This document shows positions 16,931-24,804 of a stretch of 61,259 nucleotides of DNA, piece after piece (the first letter of the stretch is position 1; each line of letters begins with the position of its first letter). The DNA is from an uncultured Bacteroidales bacterium (GTDB lineage: Bacteria; Bacteroidota; Bacteroidia; Bacteroidales; UBA3824): positions 1-61,259 of the forward strand of contig CAJOJG010000014.1 in assembly GCA_905234655.1 (NCBI GenBank), written 5' to 3'. The notes below the pieces were generated by a model. The model did no database searches, was not told the DNA's origin, and saw only the letters and a list, made by a program, of their open reading frames with translations. A program made the position numbers and the translations under genes.

Positions 16931-17809
16931 ATGAAACTCATAATCTCGATTTTATTCCACATAGCAGCCATCAGCAGCCTCTTTGCGCAGTCCGAAATCT
17001 ACGAGCAGCCGCTCTACAATGCCACCGACAGGCGCATCGCCCACGTCCTTGATGAGCATGTCGGCTCGTCATTCTCTAACACATGGAACATCGGCAGCGC
17101 GAAGAAACTCTCCGGCAGGATTTATGTCCTCGAAGTGTGGCTCACAAGCCCCGGCACGTCGTGGTCAAAGGACGACATGGGCACCATGCAATACCGCATC
17201 AACAACGCCCTCGCATGGCTCAAACGCACTGCGGCACGTTACAGCGTCGATGTCGAGTTCATAAAAGGCTCGTTCCACGGCGACGGCTCCGGCGTCCAGC
17301 TTGACAATCTCCCGCGTTCATACGACGACTGCGCGAAGATGCCGCTCCTAATGCCGCGCGCGCTCCGCGAAATCGGATACGCCGACGTCATGCAGTGCTA
17401 CAACCTTCTGACCGAAATCGGAACCGCCGATAATGTCATCACGCTGATGCTCATCAACAACGACGGCTGGGCGAATGCGAACCAGTTTTCTAAATGCCAC
17501 GCCGAGTACCACTACCGCGACTATTTTCTGGAGAGCGTGAACATATTCAAAACCGACGACGGCGAGCCTACCACCGGCTCGACCATCGCACACGAAATCC
17601 TCCATCTTTTTGGCGCATGGGACATGTACGGCGGCCAGGTCACTGAATCCGCCGGCGAATGGGCTAACCAAAACTATCCCAACGAAATCATGCTCCAAGT
17701 CTCCTCTCAACTCGACGACCTGATGATTTCACCGCTCACCGCCTGGCTCGTCGGCCTCTCGTCAGAATACCACGACTGGTACTGGAAATTCAAAAGGGTG
17801 GAGAGATAG
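16931..17809 (+). CDS. Secreted zinc metalloprotease (HExxHxxGxxD)
   Basis: A 292-residue protein with a clear signal peptide (MKLIISILFHIAAISSLFAQ). The zinc site is HEILHLFGAWD at residues 221-231, giving two histidines, a catalytic glutamate at 222 and an aspartate as third ligand. The HExxHxxGxxD form fits metzincin-like or snapalysin-like peptidases; I cannot place the exact family. There is no sorting domain, so it may stay in the periplasm. I chose the ATG at 16931 because the signal peptide starts there. Its divergent neighbour is a T9SS cargo protein with a P-domain, so a link between the two is possible. Confidence 0.75.
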   Translation: MKLIISILFHIAAISSLFAQSEIYEQPLYNATDRRIAHVLDEHVGSSFSNTWNIGSAKKLSGRIYVLEVWLTSPGTSWSKDDMGTMQYRINNALAWLKRTAARYSVDVEFIKGSFHGDGSGVQLDNLPRSYDDCAKMPLLMPRALREIGYADVMQCYNLLTEIGTADNVITLMLINNDGWANANQFSKCHAEYHYRDYFLESVNIFKTDDGEPTTGSTIAHEILHLFGAWDMYGGQVTESAGEWANQNYPNEIMLQVSSQLDDLMISPLTAWLVGLSSEYHDWYWKFKRVER

Positions 17810-17851
17810 GAAAGAGGAAAGAGGAATGGGGAGAGAGGAACGAAGATAGAT

Positions 17852-18270
17852 TCATTTTTCCTTCACCTGTTTCAATTCGCCCCGGACTGCGTCACGGATT
17901 TCGTTCTCTGAAACTGGAACTACGCCGGTGATGAAGTCGGCGTTGTTAAAGTTAGCAGTGTAGCCACCGTAAAAGTCGGGGTCTTCCTGCGGCAGGACAA
18001 AACGCTTGTCGAATGTGCCGGACTGCGGGTCAAAATGCGCAAAATATGGCTTCGTGAACAGGCGGTCGGGGAATTTGGAGCCGACCACAAGCCACTTGCC
18101 GTTATGCGACCAGTTGTGGTTACTTTCCGTGGAATTGCTGTTAACAGTCCGAGGGTGGCTTCGGCGCATCGTCTTCAAATCCAAAAGCCAAATCTCGGAC
18201 TCCTGGTTAAATGGCGTGAAATATCCGCGTTCAGCAAGCGTGTATGACCATCTGTGCAAACTCCGCAAAA
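17852..18270 (-). pseudogene. Remnant of a PD40-repeat protein (C-terminal part only)
   Basis: The frame encodes about 130 residues that align with the C-terminal end of the intact PD40 lipoprotein at 18684-20144: ESEIWLLDL against ADLWILNL, NHNWSHNGKWLVVGSK against YHSWSQNSRWIVFESR, and LFTKPYFAHF against FFTRAYIAHI. The whole N-terminal part, including the signal peptide and CxxCH motif, is missing, and the frame runs into unrelated sequence upstream. It looks like the end of a second, decayed copy of that gene. Confidence 0.6.
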
Positions 18271-18657
18271 CGCCGGTTGACCATCGGGTCGAGTTTGACG
18301 GACTGGACGCCGTCGCGTTGTGATTTTGCTGTGGCGCGGTATATTGCAACGGCTTCCTGGTAATGCCGGGGAAGGTTTGTGGGTTCGTAGTTGGACAGGA
18401 CGAGGACATTAAAAAAGGTTACAACACTCTCCCTCCCAGCATATTTTTGCCGAGAAACGCTCGCGCCGTGGATTTTCAAGGTTGTAGGTGAAGACAAGCA
18501 CCGCCATCATCAATGCCACAGATGCCGCGTACATGATGTTTGGACGCTTGAACTTCTTTTTAGCGGCGAAATGCTGTACAAGCACCGCCAACGGCACTAA
18601 TGCATAGTACAACCCAATCACTGGCTGGAACATTCCCAAGACTTCACGATGTGGCAC
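18231..18657 (-). pseudogene. Remnant of a DUF6057-like membrane protein, two frames
   Basis: Two overlapping frames hold pieces. The first (18657-18409) has two membrane segments followed by LENPRRERFSAKICWEGE, resembling the junction of last membrane helix and soluble part in the intact DUF6057 protein at 20229-21929. The second (about 18430-18231) reads FNVLVLSNYEPTNLPRHYQE, resembling the C-terminal end of that family. Most of the gene is gone. With the PD40 remnant just downstream it suggests a collapsed duplicate of the neighbouring module. The match is by pattern only. Confidence 0.45.
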
Positions 18658-18683
18658 TGGAAAATAGAACGCACGCTCAAATT

Positions 18684-20144
18684 TTAATACCCGAACTGCA
18701 ACTTTTCGCCTGACTTCAATTTCTGTTCGAGCGAGCCTTTGTCGAATTTGAACTCTTTGGTGGCGAGTTCGGGGACGTTGTAACTGTACATCAGGGCGCA
18801 GTTTTGCATCGGGTCTTGCTGCGGAAGCAGGAACGCCTTGTCGGCGCGGCCGTCGGGCGTGATGTGGGCGATGTATGCCCGCGTGAAGAAGCCGTCGCCC
18901 CTGCGCGATTCAAATACTATCCAACGCGAATTTTGCGACCATGAATGGTAACTGTCGGCTGCGGTGGGGCTGTTGGCGGCGGCGAGCGGGTAGGCCTCGT
19001 TGGTCGCCAAATTGAGAATCCACAAGTCCGCCTCTTTGTGCCAAATGCCAAACTGACCGTACTTGAACTTGCTGTACAAGAGATATTTGCCGTCGTATGA
19101 GGGACGCGGAAACGCAGTGGTCATGCTGTCGGCGGCGGCGTTGACGAGGGTATCGACCTCGTGCGAAAAACGCCCCGTCGCCTCGTCAAAACCAATCCTG
19201 CAAATATTGTAGCGGACTTCCGTGGTGCGCGTGTTCATGTCCACCGTGTCCGCCGACGCAAAATACAATGTCTTGCCGTCGGGCGAGAATGACGGCTCGG
19301 TGGTGAAAGTCTTCTCGGAATTGAGTTCGGGGCATGTGAGCAGCATGTTTTTTGCCATGTCGTAGACCACGACGCGGGATTCGAGGTCGTAGACTTCCAC
19401 ACGGTTTGCGTCGCCGCAGTGGAACGACTGGACGGTGTTGTTTTGGGAATACGCGATGTAGTTGCCCGACGGGTGCCAGTAGGGATAGACGCAGTTGAGT
19501 CCGAGTTTTTCGTTGACGGCGCGGCATACTGTGATTTGGTCGCCGTCTTTGAGGACAGTGCTGCCGAGGTCGCCGCGAATATGAAGCGATGCGCGGTCGG
19601 CGTCGCCCTTGGGAAACGAGTGGCAGTTGACGCAGTTGTCGTTGATTAAGTGGTTGTCCACCACGGCTTTCTGCTCGAATGTGGTGATATTGCGGCAGTA
19701 GATGCCCATGCGGCTGTAAATCCTGTATCCAGGCGTTATGAGGCGGTAGCAGAGGTACGGGTCGATTTCGTCGTCAGAGATGTGGACGGCGAATGGACGG
19801 TAGATGTATTTCTTGTCGTTTTTGTATTCGCTGACGGCGATTTCGATGGTCTTGCCGGCGGATTTTTGGGCGATTTCGCGCCATGTGCCGATGCCAAAGT
19901 CAATGAAGCGGTCGCCCGAAAAATGGTACTTGGTGCCGTCGCCCGCCGTTACCTCGGCCTCTATCCGTTGCAAAGAATCGTATGCGATGGTCGAAAAGTT
20001 GATCGGCGCAATGTTTTTTGGCACGGTAACGCCGTCGTAGTCGGGGTACAACGTTGGCGAGCTATCCATCGTAACTGTCTCGTTGACAGTGGGATTGCAC
20101 GCACACGCCACCAATGCCGCAATTATTATAATCCAATATTTCAT
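18684..20144 (-). CDS. PD40/TolB-like lipoprotein with a CxxCH motif
   Basis: A 486-residue envelope lipoprotein. I chose the ATG at 20144 (MKYWIIIIAALVACAC) because a lipobox follows at once. In the N-terminal half, DNCVNCHSF contains a CxxCH haem c attachment motif. The second half has PD40/TolB-type propeller blades (FTTEPSFSPDGKTLYFAS, TAFPRPSYDGKYLLYSK, SWSQNSRWIVFES). It could be a monohaem cytochrome-like protein on a propeller scaffold; haem binding is inference. It is divergent from the DUF6057 gene 84 bases away, and remnants of a copy of both lie next door, suggesting the two work together. Confidence 0.75.
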   Translation of the reverse strand: MKYWIIIIAALVACACNPTVNETVTMDSSPTLYPDYDGVTVPKNIAPINFSTIAYDSLQRIEAEVTAGDGTKYHFSGDRFIDFGIGTWREIAQKSAGKTIEIAVSEYKNDKKYIYRPFAVHISDDEIDPYLCYRLITPGYRIYSRMGIYCRNITTFEQKAVVDNHLINDNCVNCHSFPKGDADRASLHIRGDLGSTVLKDGDQITVCRAVNEKLGLNCVYPYWHPSGNYIAYSQNNTVQSFHCGDANRVEVYDLESRVVVYDMAKNMLLTCPELNSEKTFTTEPSFSPDGKTLYFASADTVDMNTRTTEVRYNICRIGFDEATGRFSHEVDTLVNAAADSMTTAFPRPSYDGKYLLYSKFKYGQFGIWHKEADLWILNLATNEAYPLAAANSPTAADSYHSWSQNSRWIVFESRRGDGFFTRAYIAHITPDGRADKAFLLPQQDPMQNCALMYSYNVPELATKEFKFDKGSLEQKLKSGEKLQFGY

Positions 20145-20200
20145 CGTTGTAAATTTTAAGACAATATTACACATTTTTTTCGTAACAAAGAAGTTTTTTG

Positions 20201-20208
20201 TAATTTTG
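20201..20208 (+). promoter_or_regulatory. -7 element of the DUF6057 operon
   Basis: TAATTTTG matches TAnnTTTG, 20 bases before the chosen ATG at 20229. Confidence 0.6.
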
Positions 20209-20228
20209 TGCTCGTTATTTTTTGCAGA

Positions 20229-21929
20229 ATGGCAGTTGTAAAAAAATACATATCCTCTTTCGTGCTCGCGGCGGTGGCTGTCGTCGCTGTGTTAGTGTTT
20301 TATGCCCCGATGTTTGCGTACCGGGAAGGGATGTTGATTTTCATGTCGGGGGCGGATTTCTTCATTGAAACTTGCCTTAGGCCGGGCGGATTGAGCGATT
20401 ATGTCGGATTTTTCATCGGCCAGTTTTTCATGTACGCGGCACCGACGGCGTTGATTTTGGCGGTCATTTTGGTCGCGATTCAGTTGACAATCAGAAATAT
20501 AGCTAAAACTCGCTGCGACGATTCGTGGGCGGATTTGCTCGGCACGGCGGGCGCGTTGGCGGTGATGGTGGCTGCTCTCGACGACAACACGATGTTCGGC
20601 GGCATTGTTGCAGTGATGTTGGCGACGATGGCGGCGTTGGTGGGTAAAATCACCAAAAATGTCGTGGTTTTGGCGTTAATCGTGCCAGTGGTCTACTGGA
20701 TTGCGGGCGGATGGTGCTGCATTATTTATATCGTGGGCGTAGCGGTCTGCATCGACCGTCCAAAAAACGTTATCTCTCTTGGCATCAACGGCTTGGTGCT
20801 GACGTTGACTTGGCTGTTGACGAAAAAAATAATGCAGGCGGACAGCCTTGCAGACACTTTCACTGGCGTTGACACCAACAATGACAACGCCGCGTGGTTT
20901 GGCGCAATCGCGGTGGTCTGCGCATGTTTGGCGTTGTCGTTGGTAAAGATAACACTCAAAAACCGCATCGCAAAAACCGCCCTTCACGTCGTGGCGTTTG
21001 CAGTAGCCATCTCGTTGATATACAGAGGATACAACACGTCGCGGATGTTCGATTACAAAATCGACCGCATGGTGAGGCTCAAGCAGTGGGGCAGAATCGT
21101 AGAGACCGCCGCCAACAACAAGTACGCCACCTTCATGTCGCAATGCTACCTCAACCTCGCCCTCGACGAACTTGGCATAATGGACAGCAAGATGTTCAGT
21201 TTCAGACAGTTGGGACTGGAAGGGCTGCTGACTTCCGACATCGATTCGTATGACAAGAGCCTGTGCAACAGCGAGATATATTTTAGGCTCGGGCTGCTCA
21301 ATACGTCAGAGCGTCTCGCCATCGACGCGATGGAAAGCAACGACAACCACATCAAGAGCGCGCGCCAGTACAAACGCCTCGCCGAAATCAACATCATCCG
21401 CGACAACAAACCGCTGGCAATGAGATACTTGAAAAAACTTCAGCGGACGATGTTTTACAGTGCGTGGGCAGACCGCGCCGTCCAATACCTCTACGACCCC
21501 ACGCACACCGAGGCCCTCGCCGACTGGAAGATAAAGCCGCTTGACATGGAACGCGACTTCTTCTTCCCCGAAAAACACAAGACCGAGCTGATGGTCAACC
21601 TCTTGGCAAACAATCCCACAAACCGCCGCGTGTTCAATTATTACGTCGGCTGCCTGCTGCTAACGAGGGACATCCCAAAAATGTACCGGCTCTTGAAGTA
21701 TTACCGTCCCGAGGGCGAACTTGGCGTACACGTATACGAGGCGACGCTATTGTACCTTTTCAACAACGACAAGGCGGAATTTGAAAAGGCGATGTCGCAG
21801 CCAAACGACCTGACGGCGCGTTTTGAGAAGTTTGGCAACTTCATGGCGTCGCCCGAATCCAAAAACGTCGAAAAAGCCCACCAGCTTTTCGGCAACACGT
21901 ATTGGTACTATTATTATTTTGAAAAATAA
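20229..21929 (+). CDS. DUF6057-family membrane protein
   Basis: A 566-residue inner-membrane protein. About nine or ten hydrophobic segments fill the first 280 residues, beginning with SFVLAAVAVVAVLVFYAPMF. The rest is a soluble, helix-rich part with TPR-like spacing (SEIYFRLGLLNTSERLAIDA, NKPLAMRYLKKLQ). The layout fits DUF6057, whose function is unknown. I chose the ATG at 20229 because the -7 element overlaps the earlier one. The stop TAA overlaps the start of the LTA-synthase-like gene by one base, so the two are translationally coupled and probably act on the same envelope pathway. Confidence 0.75.
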   Translation: MAVVKKYISSFVLAAVAVVAVLVFYAPMFAYREGMLIFMSGADFFIETCLRPGGLSDYVGFFIGQFFMYAAPTALILAVILVAIQLTIRNIAKTRCDDSWADLLGTAGALAVMVAALDDNTMFGGIVAVMLATMAALVGKITKNVVVLALIVPVVYWIAGGWCCIIYIVGVAVCIDRPKNVISLGINGLVLTLTWLLTKKIMQADSLADTFTGVDTNNDNAAWFGAIAVVCACLALSLVKITLKNRIAKTALHVVAFAVAISLIYRGYNTSRMFDYKIDRMVRLKQWGRIVETAANNKYATFMSQCYLNLALDELGIMDSKMFSFRQLGLEGLLTSDIDSYDKSLCNSEIYFRLGLLNTSERLAIDAMESNDNHIKSARQYKRLAEINIIRDNKPLAMRYLKKLQRTMFYSAWADRAVQYLYDPTHTEALADWKIKPLDMERDFFFPEKHKTELMVNLLANNPTNRRVFNYYVGCLLLTRDIPKMYRLLKYYRPEGELGVHVYEATLLYLFNNDKAEFEKAMSQPNDLTARFEKFGNFMASPESKNVEKAHQLFGNTYWYYYYFEK

Positions 21930-23902
21930 TGAACAACAGAGATGAGAACGCAAGTCTCATTAAATCTTGCATCAAAGTAGCCTGGGACATATTTTTGGTC
22001 TATGTCGCATATTTCCTGTGCCGTGCTATCTTCATGGCTGTCAATTATTCTCACTATTCGGAAGGCGTTTTTGGCGACAATTTTTGGACGCTGTTCAAGG
22101 GGTCGCTCGTATTCGACACGTCGGGGATTCTGTATATGAACTTGCTGTTTCTCGTGCTGGCGTTGCTGCCGCTGCATTGGAAGGAAGAAAGCGGCGTGTA
22201 CAGGTGGATTGTCAAGTTCGCCTACATCGTCCCAAACGCCGTCGGCATCGTCGCCAACCTCGTGGACGCGAGGTACTTCGGCTGGACGGAACGAAGAAGC
22301 ACGGCGAGCGTTTTCAACGAGTTTGCCAACGAGGACAACATCGTCCAAATCCTCGGGCGCGAGGCGTTGAGCCAGTGGTACTTGGTACTGGCGGCGGTGG
22401 CGATGGTGTGGGGATTGTGGACGCTGTACCGCAGCCCGCTGACCTTCCGTCCCGAGCGCAACATCCTGAGTTTCATCAAGTATTATGCGTTCAGGATGGT
22501 GTTTTTCGTGGCGGTGGCGTTCCTCGCGGCGTTCGGCATACGCGGCGGCATCGACCGCAGCACGCGCCCCATAACTGTCAGCAACGCAAACCAATACATC
22601 AAGTCCCCGATTCAGGCGCCGTTGATTTTGAACACGCCATTTTCGATAATCCGCACCATCAACAAGAAGCCTTTTGTGGACCCAAAATATTATTCGATGG
22701 ACACTTTGGCGCGGATTTACACGCCGCTTCACCACCCCGTCGAGGATTCGCTCAACGTGGGCAACCACGGCAAAAACGTTGTGGTACTGATAGTTGAGAG
22801 TTTTTCGCGGGAATTTATGGGCTGTTACAACAAAGACCTTGAAGGCGGCAACTACAAGGGCTACACGCCGTTCATCGACAGCCTTGCACGACATTCGATG
22901 ATTTTTCAGCAAAGTTATTGCAACGGGCGCAAGTCCATCGACGGCATGCCGAGCGTGTTGAGCGGGATTCCGTATTTTGTAGAGCCGTTTTTCCTGACGC
23001 CCGCATCGCTCAACCGCCTCGACGGAATCGCCGTCGAACTCTCTAAGGACGGCTACGAGACCGCTTTTTTCCACGGCGCAAAAAACGGCAGCATGGGTTT
23101 TGAGGCGTTTGCCAATGCGACGGGCTTTCAGAAATATTACGGCCGCACTGAATTTGACGCCGCGCCCGAATATGGCGGCGAGGCAGAGTTTGACGGCTAC
23201 TGGGCAATTTGGGACGAGCCGTTCCTGCAATTTTACGCCGGCGAGATGTCTAAGATGAAAGAGCCTTTTATGACCGCAGTTTTCACTGCAAGTAGCCACC
23301 ATCCATACCACATCCCTGACAAGTACAAAGACATCTATCCCGAAGAAAACCTCTTGATACACAAGTGCATAAGGTATACCGACATGTCAATCCGAAAATT
23401 CTTTGAGACCGCCAGCCACCAGCCGTGGTTTCAGAACACGATTTTTGTGATTTGCAGCGACCACACCAACCTGTCGGACCACGACGAGTACCAGACGTCG
23501 CGCGGCACTTTTGCCGGGCCGGTGATTTTCTACGCGCCGGGCGACACCACGCTTGTCGGCGACCGCCACGGCATCGCCCAACAGATTGACGTGATGCCCA
23601 CCGTCCTCAATTACCTCGGCTACCGACGCCCTTACATCTCGTTTGGCATCGACCTTCTTCGCACCCCGCCGGAAGAGACCTTTGCGGTAAGTTATTTCAA
23701 CGGCATCTACCAAATCCTCAAAGGCGGCTACTTCGTCCAATTTGACGGCAACGCCGTTACCGCCGTCTACGCCGATGACGACAAGCTGCTGAAAAACAAT
23801 CTTGTAGGGACGGTGGATGTAAGTGCCACTGAAACTTTCTTAAAAGCTTTTATCCAACAATATATGTCAAGGATGAACGAGAATAGGATGGTGGTGGAAT
23901 GA
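21929..23902 (+). CDS. LTA synthase-like / phosphoethanolamine-transferase-type membrane enzyme
   Basis: A 657-residue inner-membrane protein of the alkaline phosphatase superfamily. Five membrane segments occupy about residues 1-215, followed by a periplasmic sulfatase-fold domain. Visible metal and catalytic motifs are VVLIVESFSREFMG, NGRKSIDGMPS with a serine or neighbouring residue at the nucleophile position where LtaS has threonine, and ICSDHTNLSDHDE. Members transfer phosphoglycerol or phosphoethanolamine to glycans or lipids; substrate here is unknown. It overlaps the DUF6057 gene by one base. Confidence 0.8.
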   Translation: MNNRDENASLIKSCIKVAWDIFLVYVAYFLCRAIFMAVNYSHYSEGVFGDNFWTLFKGSLVFDTSGILYMNLLFLVLALLPLHWKEESGVYRWIVKFAYIVPNAVGIVANLVDARYFGWTERRSTASVFNEFANEDNIVQILGREALSQWYLVLAAVAMVWGLWTLYRSPLTFRPERNILSFIKYYAFRMVFFVAVAFLAAFGIRGGIDRSTRPITVSNANQYIKSPIQAPLILNTPFSIIRTINKKPFVDPKYYSMDTLARIYTPLHHPVEDSLNVGNHGKNVVVLIVESFSREFMGCYNKDLEGGNYKGYTPFIDSLARHSMIFQQSYCNGRKSIDGMPSVLSGIPYFVEPFFLTPASLNRLDGIAVELSKDGYETAFFHGAKNGSMGFEAFANATGFQKYYGRTEFDAAPEYGGEAEFDGYWAIWDEPFLQFYAGEMSKMKEPFMTAVFTASSHHPYHIPDKYKDIYPEENLLIHKCIRYTDMSIRKFFETASHQPWFQNTIFVICSDHTNLSDHDEYQTSRGTFAGPVIFYAPGDTTLVGDRHGIAQQIDVMPTVLNYLGYRRPYISFGIDLLRTPPEETFAVSYFNGIYQILKGGYFVQFDGNAVTAVYADDDKLLKNNLVGTVDVSATETFLKAFIQQYMSRMNENRMVVE

Positions 23903-24147
23903 TCCTTATATTTCCCCGAAGTCGCCTATAAAATCAAACTTTGTGGAAACACCCATAGAAAATGCCCGGTGCTTTCCTGATACGATAACATTTGCGCCGG
24001 GCGAGAGAATTGTTTTGATTTAAGTTGAGGGGTCTATTTCCAATTAAACGGACAAAACATTAAGCACGACAGCAAGTCCACGAGTTGAGGACTACCATCT
24101 ACCTCGTTTCATCGACAACAAAATTACGAAACACGAACAAAATAAAA

Positions 24148-24181
24148 GTTATCATGGGCAAAAAAAAGGTTATCATGGGCA
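24148..24181 (+). repeat. Two direct repeats, 21-bp period
   Basis: GTTATCATGGGCA occurs at 24148-24160 and 24169-24181, separated by an A-rich spacer. No palindrome is evident. Confidence 0.7.
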
Positions 24182-24415
24182 TCAAAAACATGATAGAGAT
24201 ATGTGTAGTGGGGGTAAAGAAATAAAAAAAATATCACAAATTTTATTGCGAAAATGGGACACGCAAGACGATTATCTATGACTTTACATTAAATTAACAC
24301 ACGAAAAAATCAACAAAGCAAATCAAACTTGACAAAAATCAGAAATAGTATGAAAATATTTCGAGTAAAGACTAAGATAATATAATAAAATTAGTTGAAT
24401 GACAAGCATTTCGCT

Positions 24416-24565
24416 ATGAAGAAAATTGCCTATAAAAAGACCATCATCATTGCGAAAACAGCACCATTGTCAGAGCAACAATGGAAAAACAGACAACCCA
24501 AATGTGGCAGGCATGACATCGGCACAGCAGATGAACGAATATTGAAAAAAAATCAAACTAATTAA
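24416..24565 (+). CDS. Possible 49-residue basic protein
   Basis: An ATG-started frame reads MKKIAYKKTIIIAKTAPLSE and ends KKNQTN. It is basic, without a membrane segment. No clear promoter element or family is visible, so this may be chance. It is reported because the gap is otherwise empty. Confidence 0.2.
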   Translation: MKKIAYKKTIIIAKTAPLSEQQWKNRQPKCGRHDIGTADERILKKNQTN

Positions 24566-24804
24566 CTCGTTGTAAATCAGGCAACAATAGTATCATTAAC
24601 AAAAAATTAACCTAAATTCCCCTCAAAAAATTTGCCCAATACCGATTTTATCCCTAAATTAGGCTCGGCAAAACTGAAAGTGAAATTTGCCACACTTTAT
24701 AATATAATATATACACGCTTGGTCAAATTGGTATCGGAAGATTGATGCCCAATTAGTCCGCTTTTTTTGGTTAAACCATTTTAAAAAAACATTTAAAACA
24801 ATTT

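Larger units (their letters stand above)
23903..24804 (+). other. Long AT-rich gap before the glycogen fusion gene
   Basis: This 900-base gap holds no long ORF. Visible are a hairpin GCCCGGTGC (23964-23972) with GCGCCGGGC (23994-24002), which lacks a T-run, a 21-base tandem repeat at 24148-24181, a 49-codon ORF at 24416, and a very AT-rich stretch around 24690-24710 before the start of the next gene. I see no TAnnTTTG promoter close to that gene. Confidence 0.6.

Noticed and set aside
21914..23362. Long minus-strand ORF of 482 codons opposite the LTA-synthase-like gene
   Set aside because: It mirrors a well-supported membrane enzyme gene, has no family-like motifs, and arises from codon bias on the opposite strand.
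23964..24002. Hairpin after the LTA-synthase-like gene as a terminator
   Set aside because: The stem is strong but no T-run follows on either strand, so it is recorded only as part of the gap.
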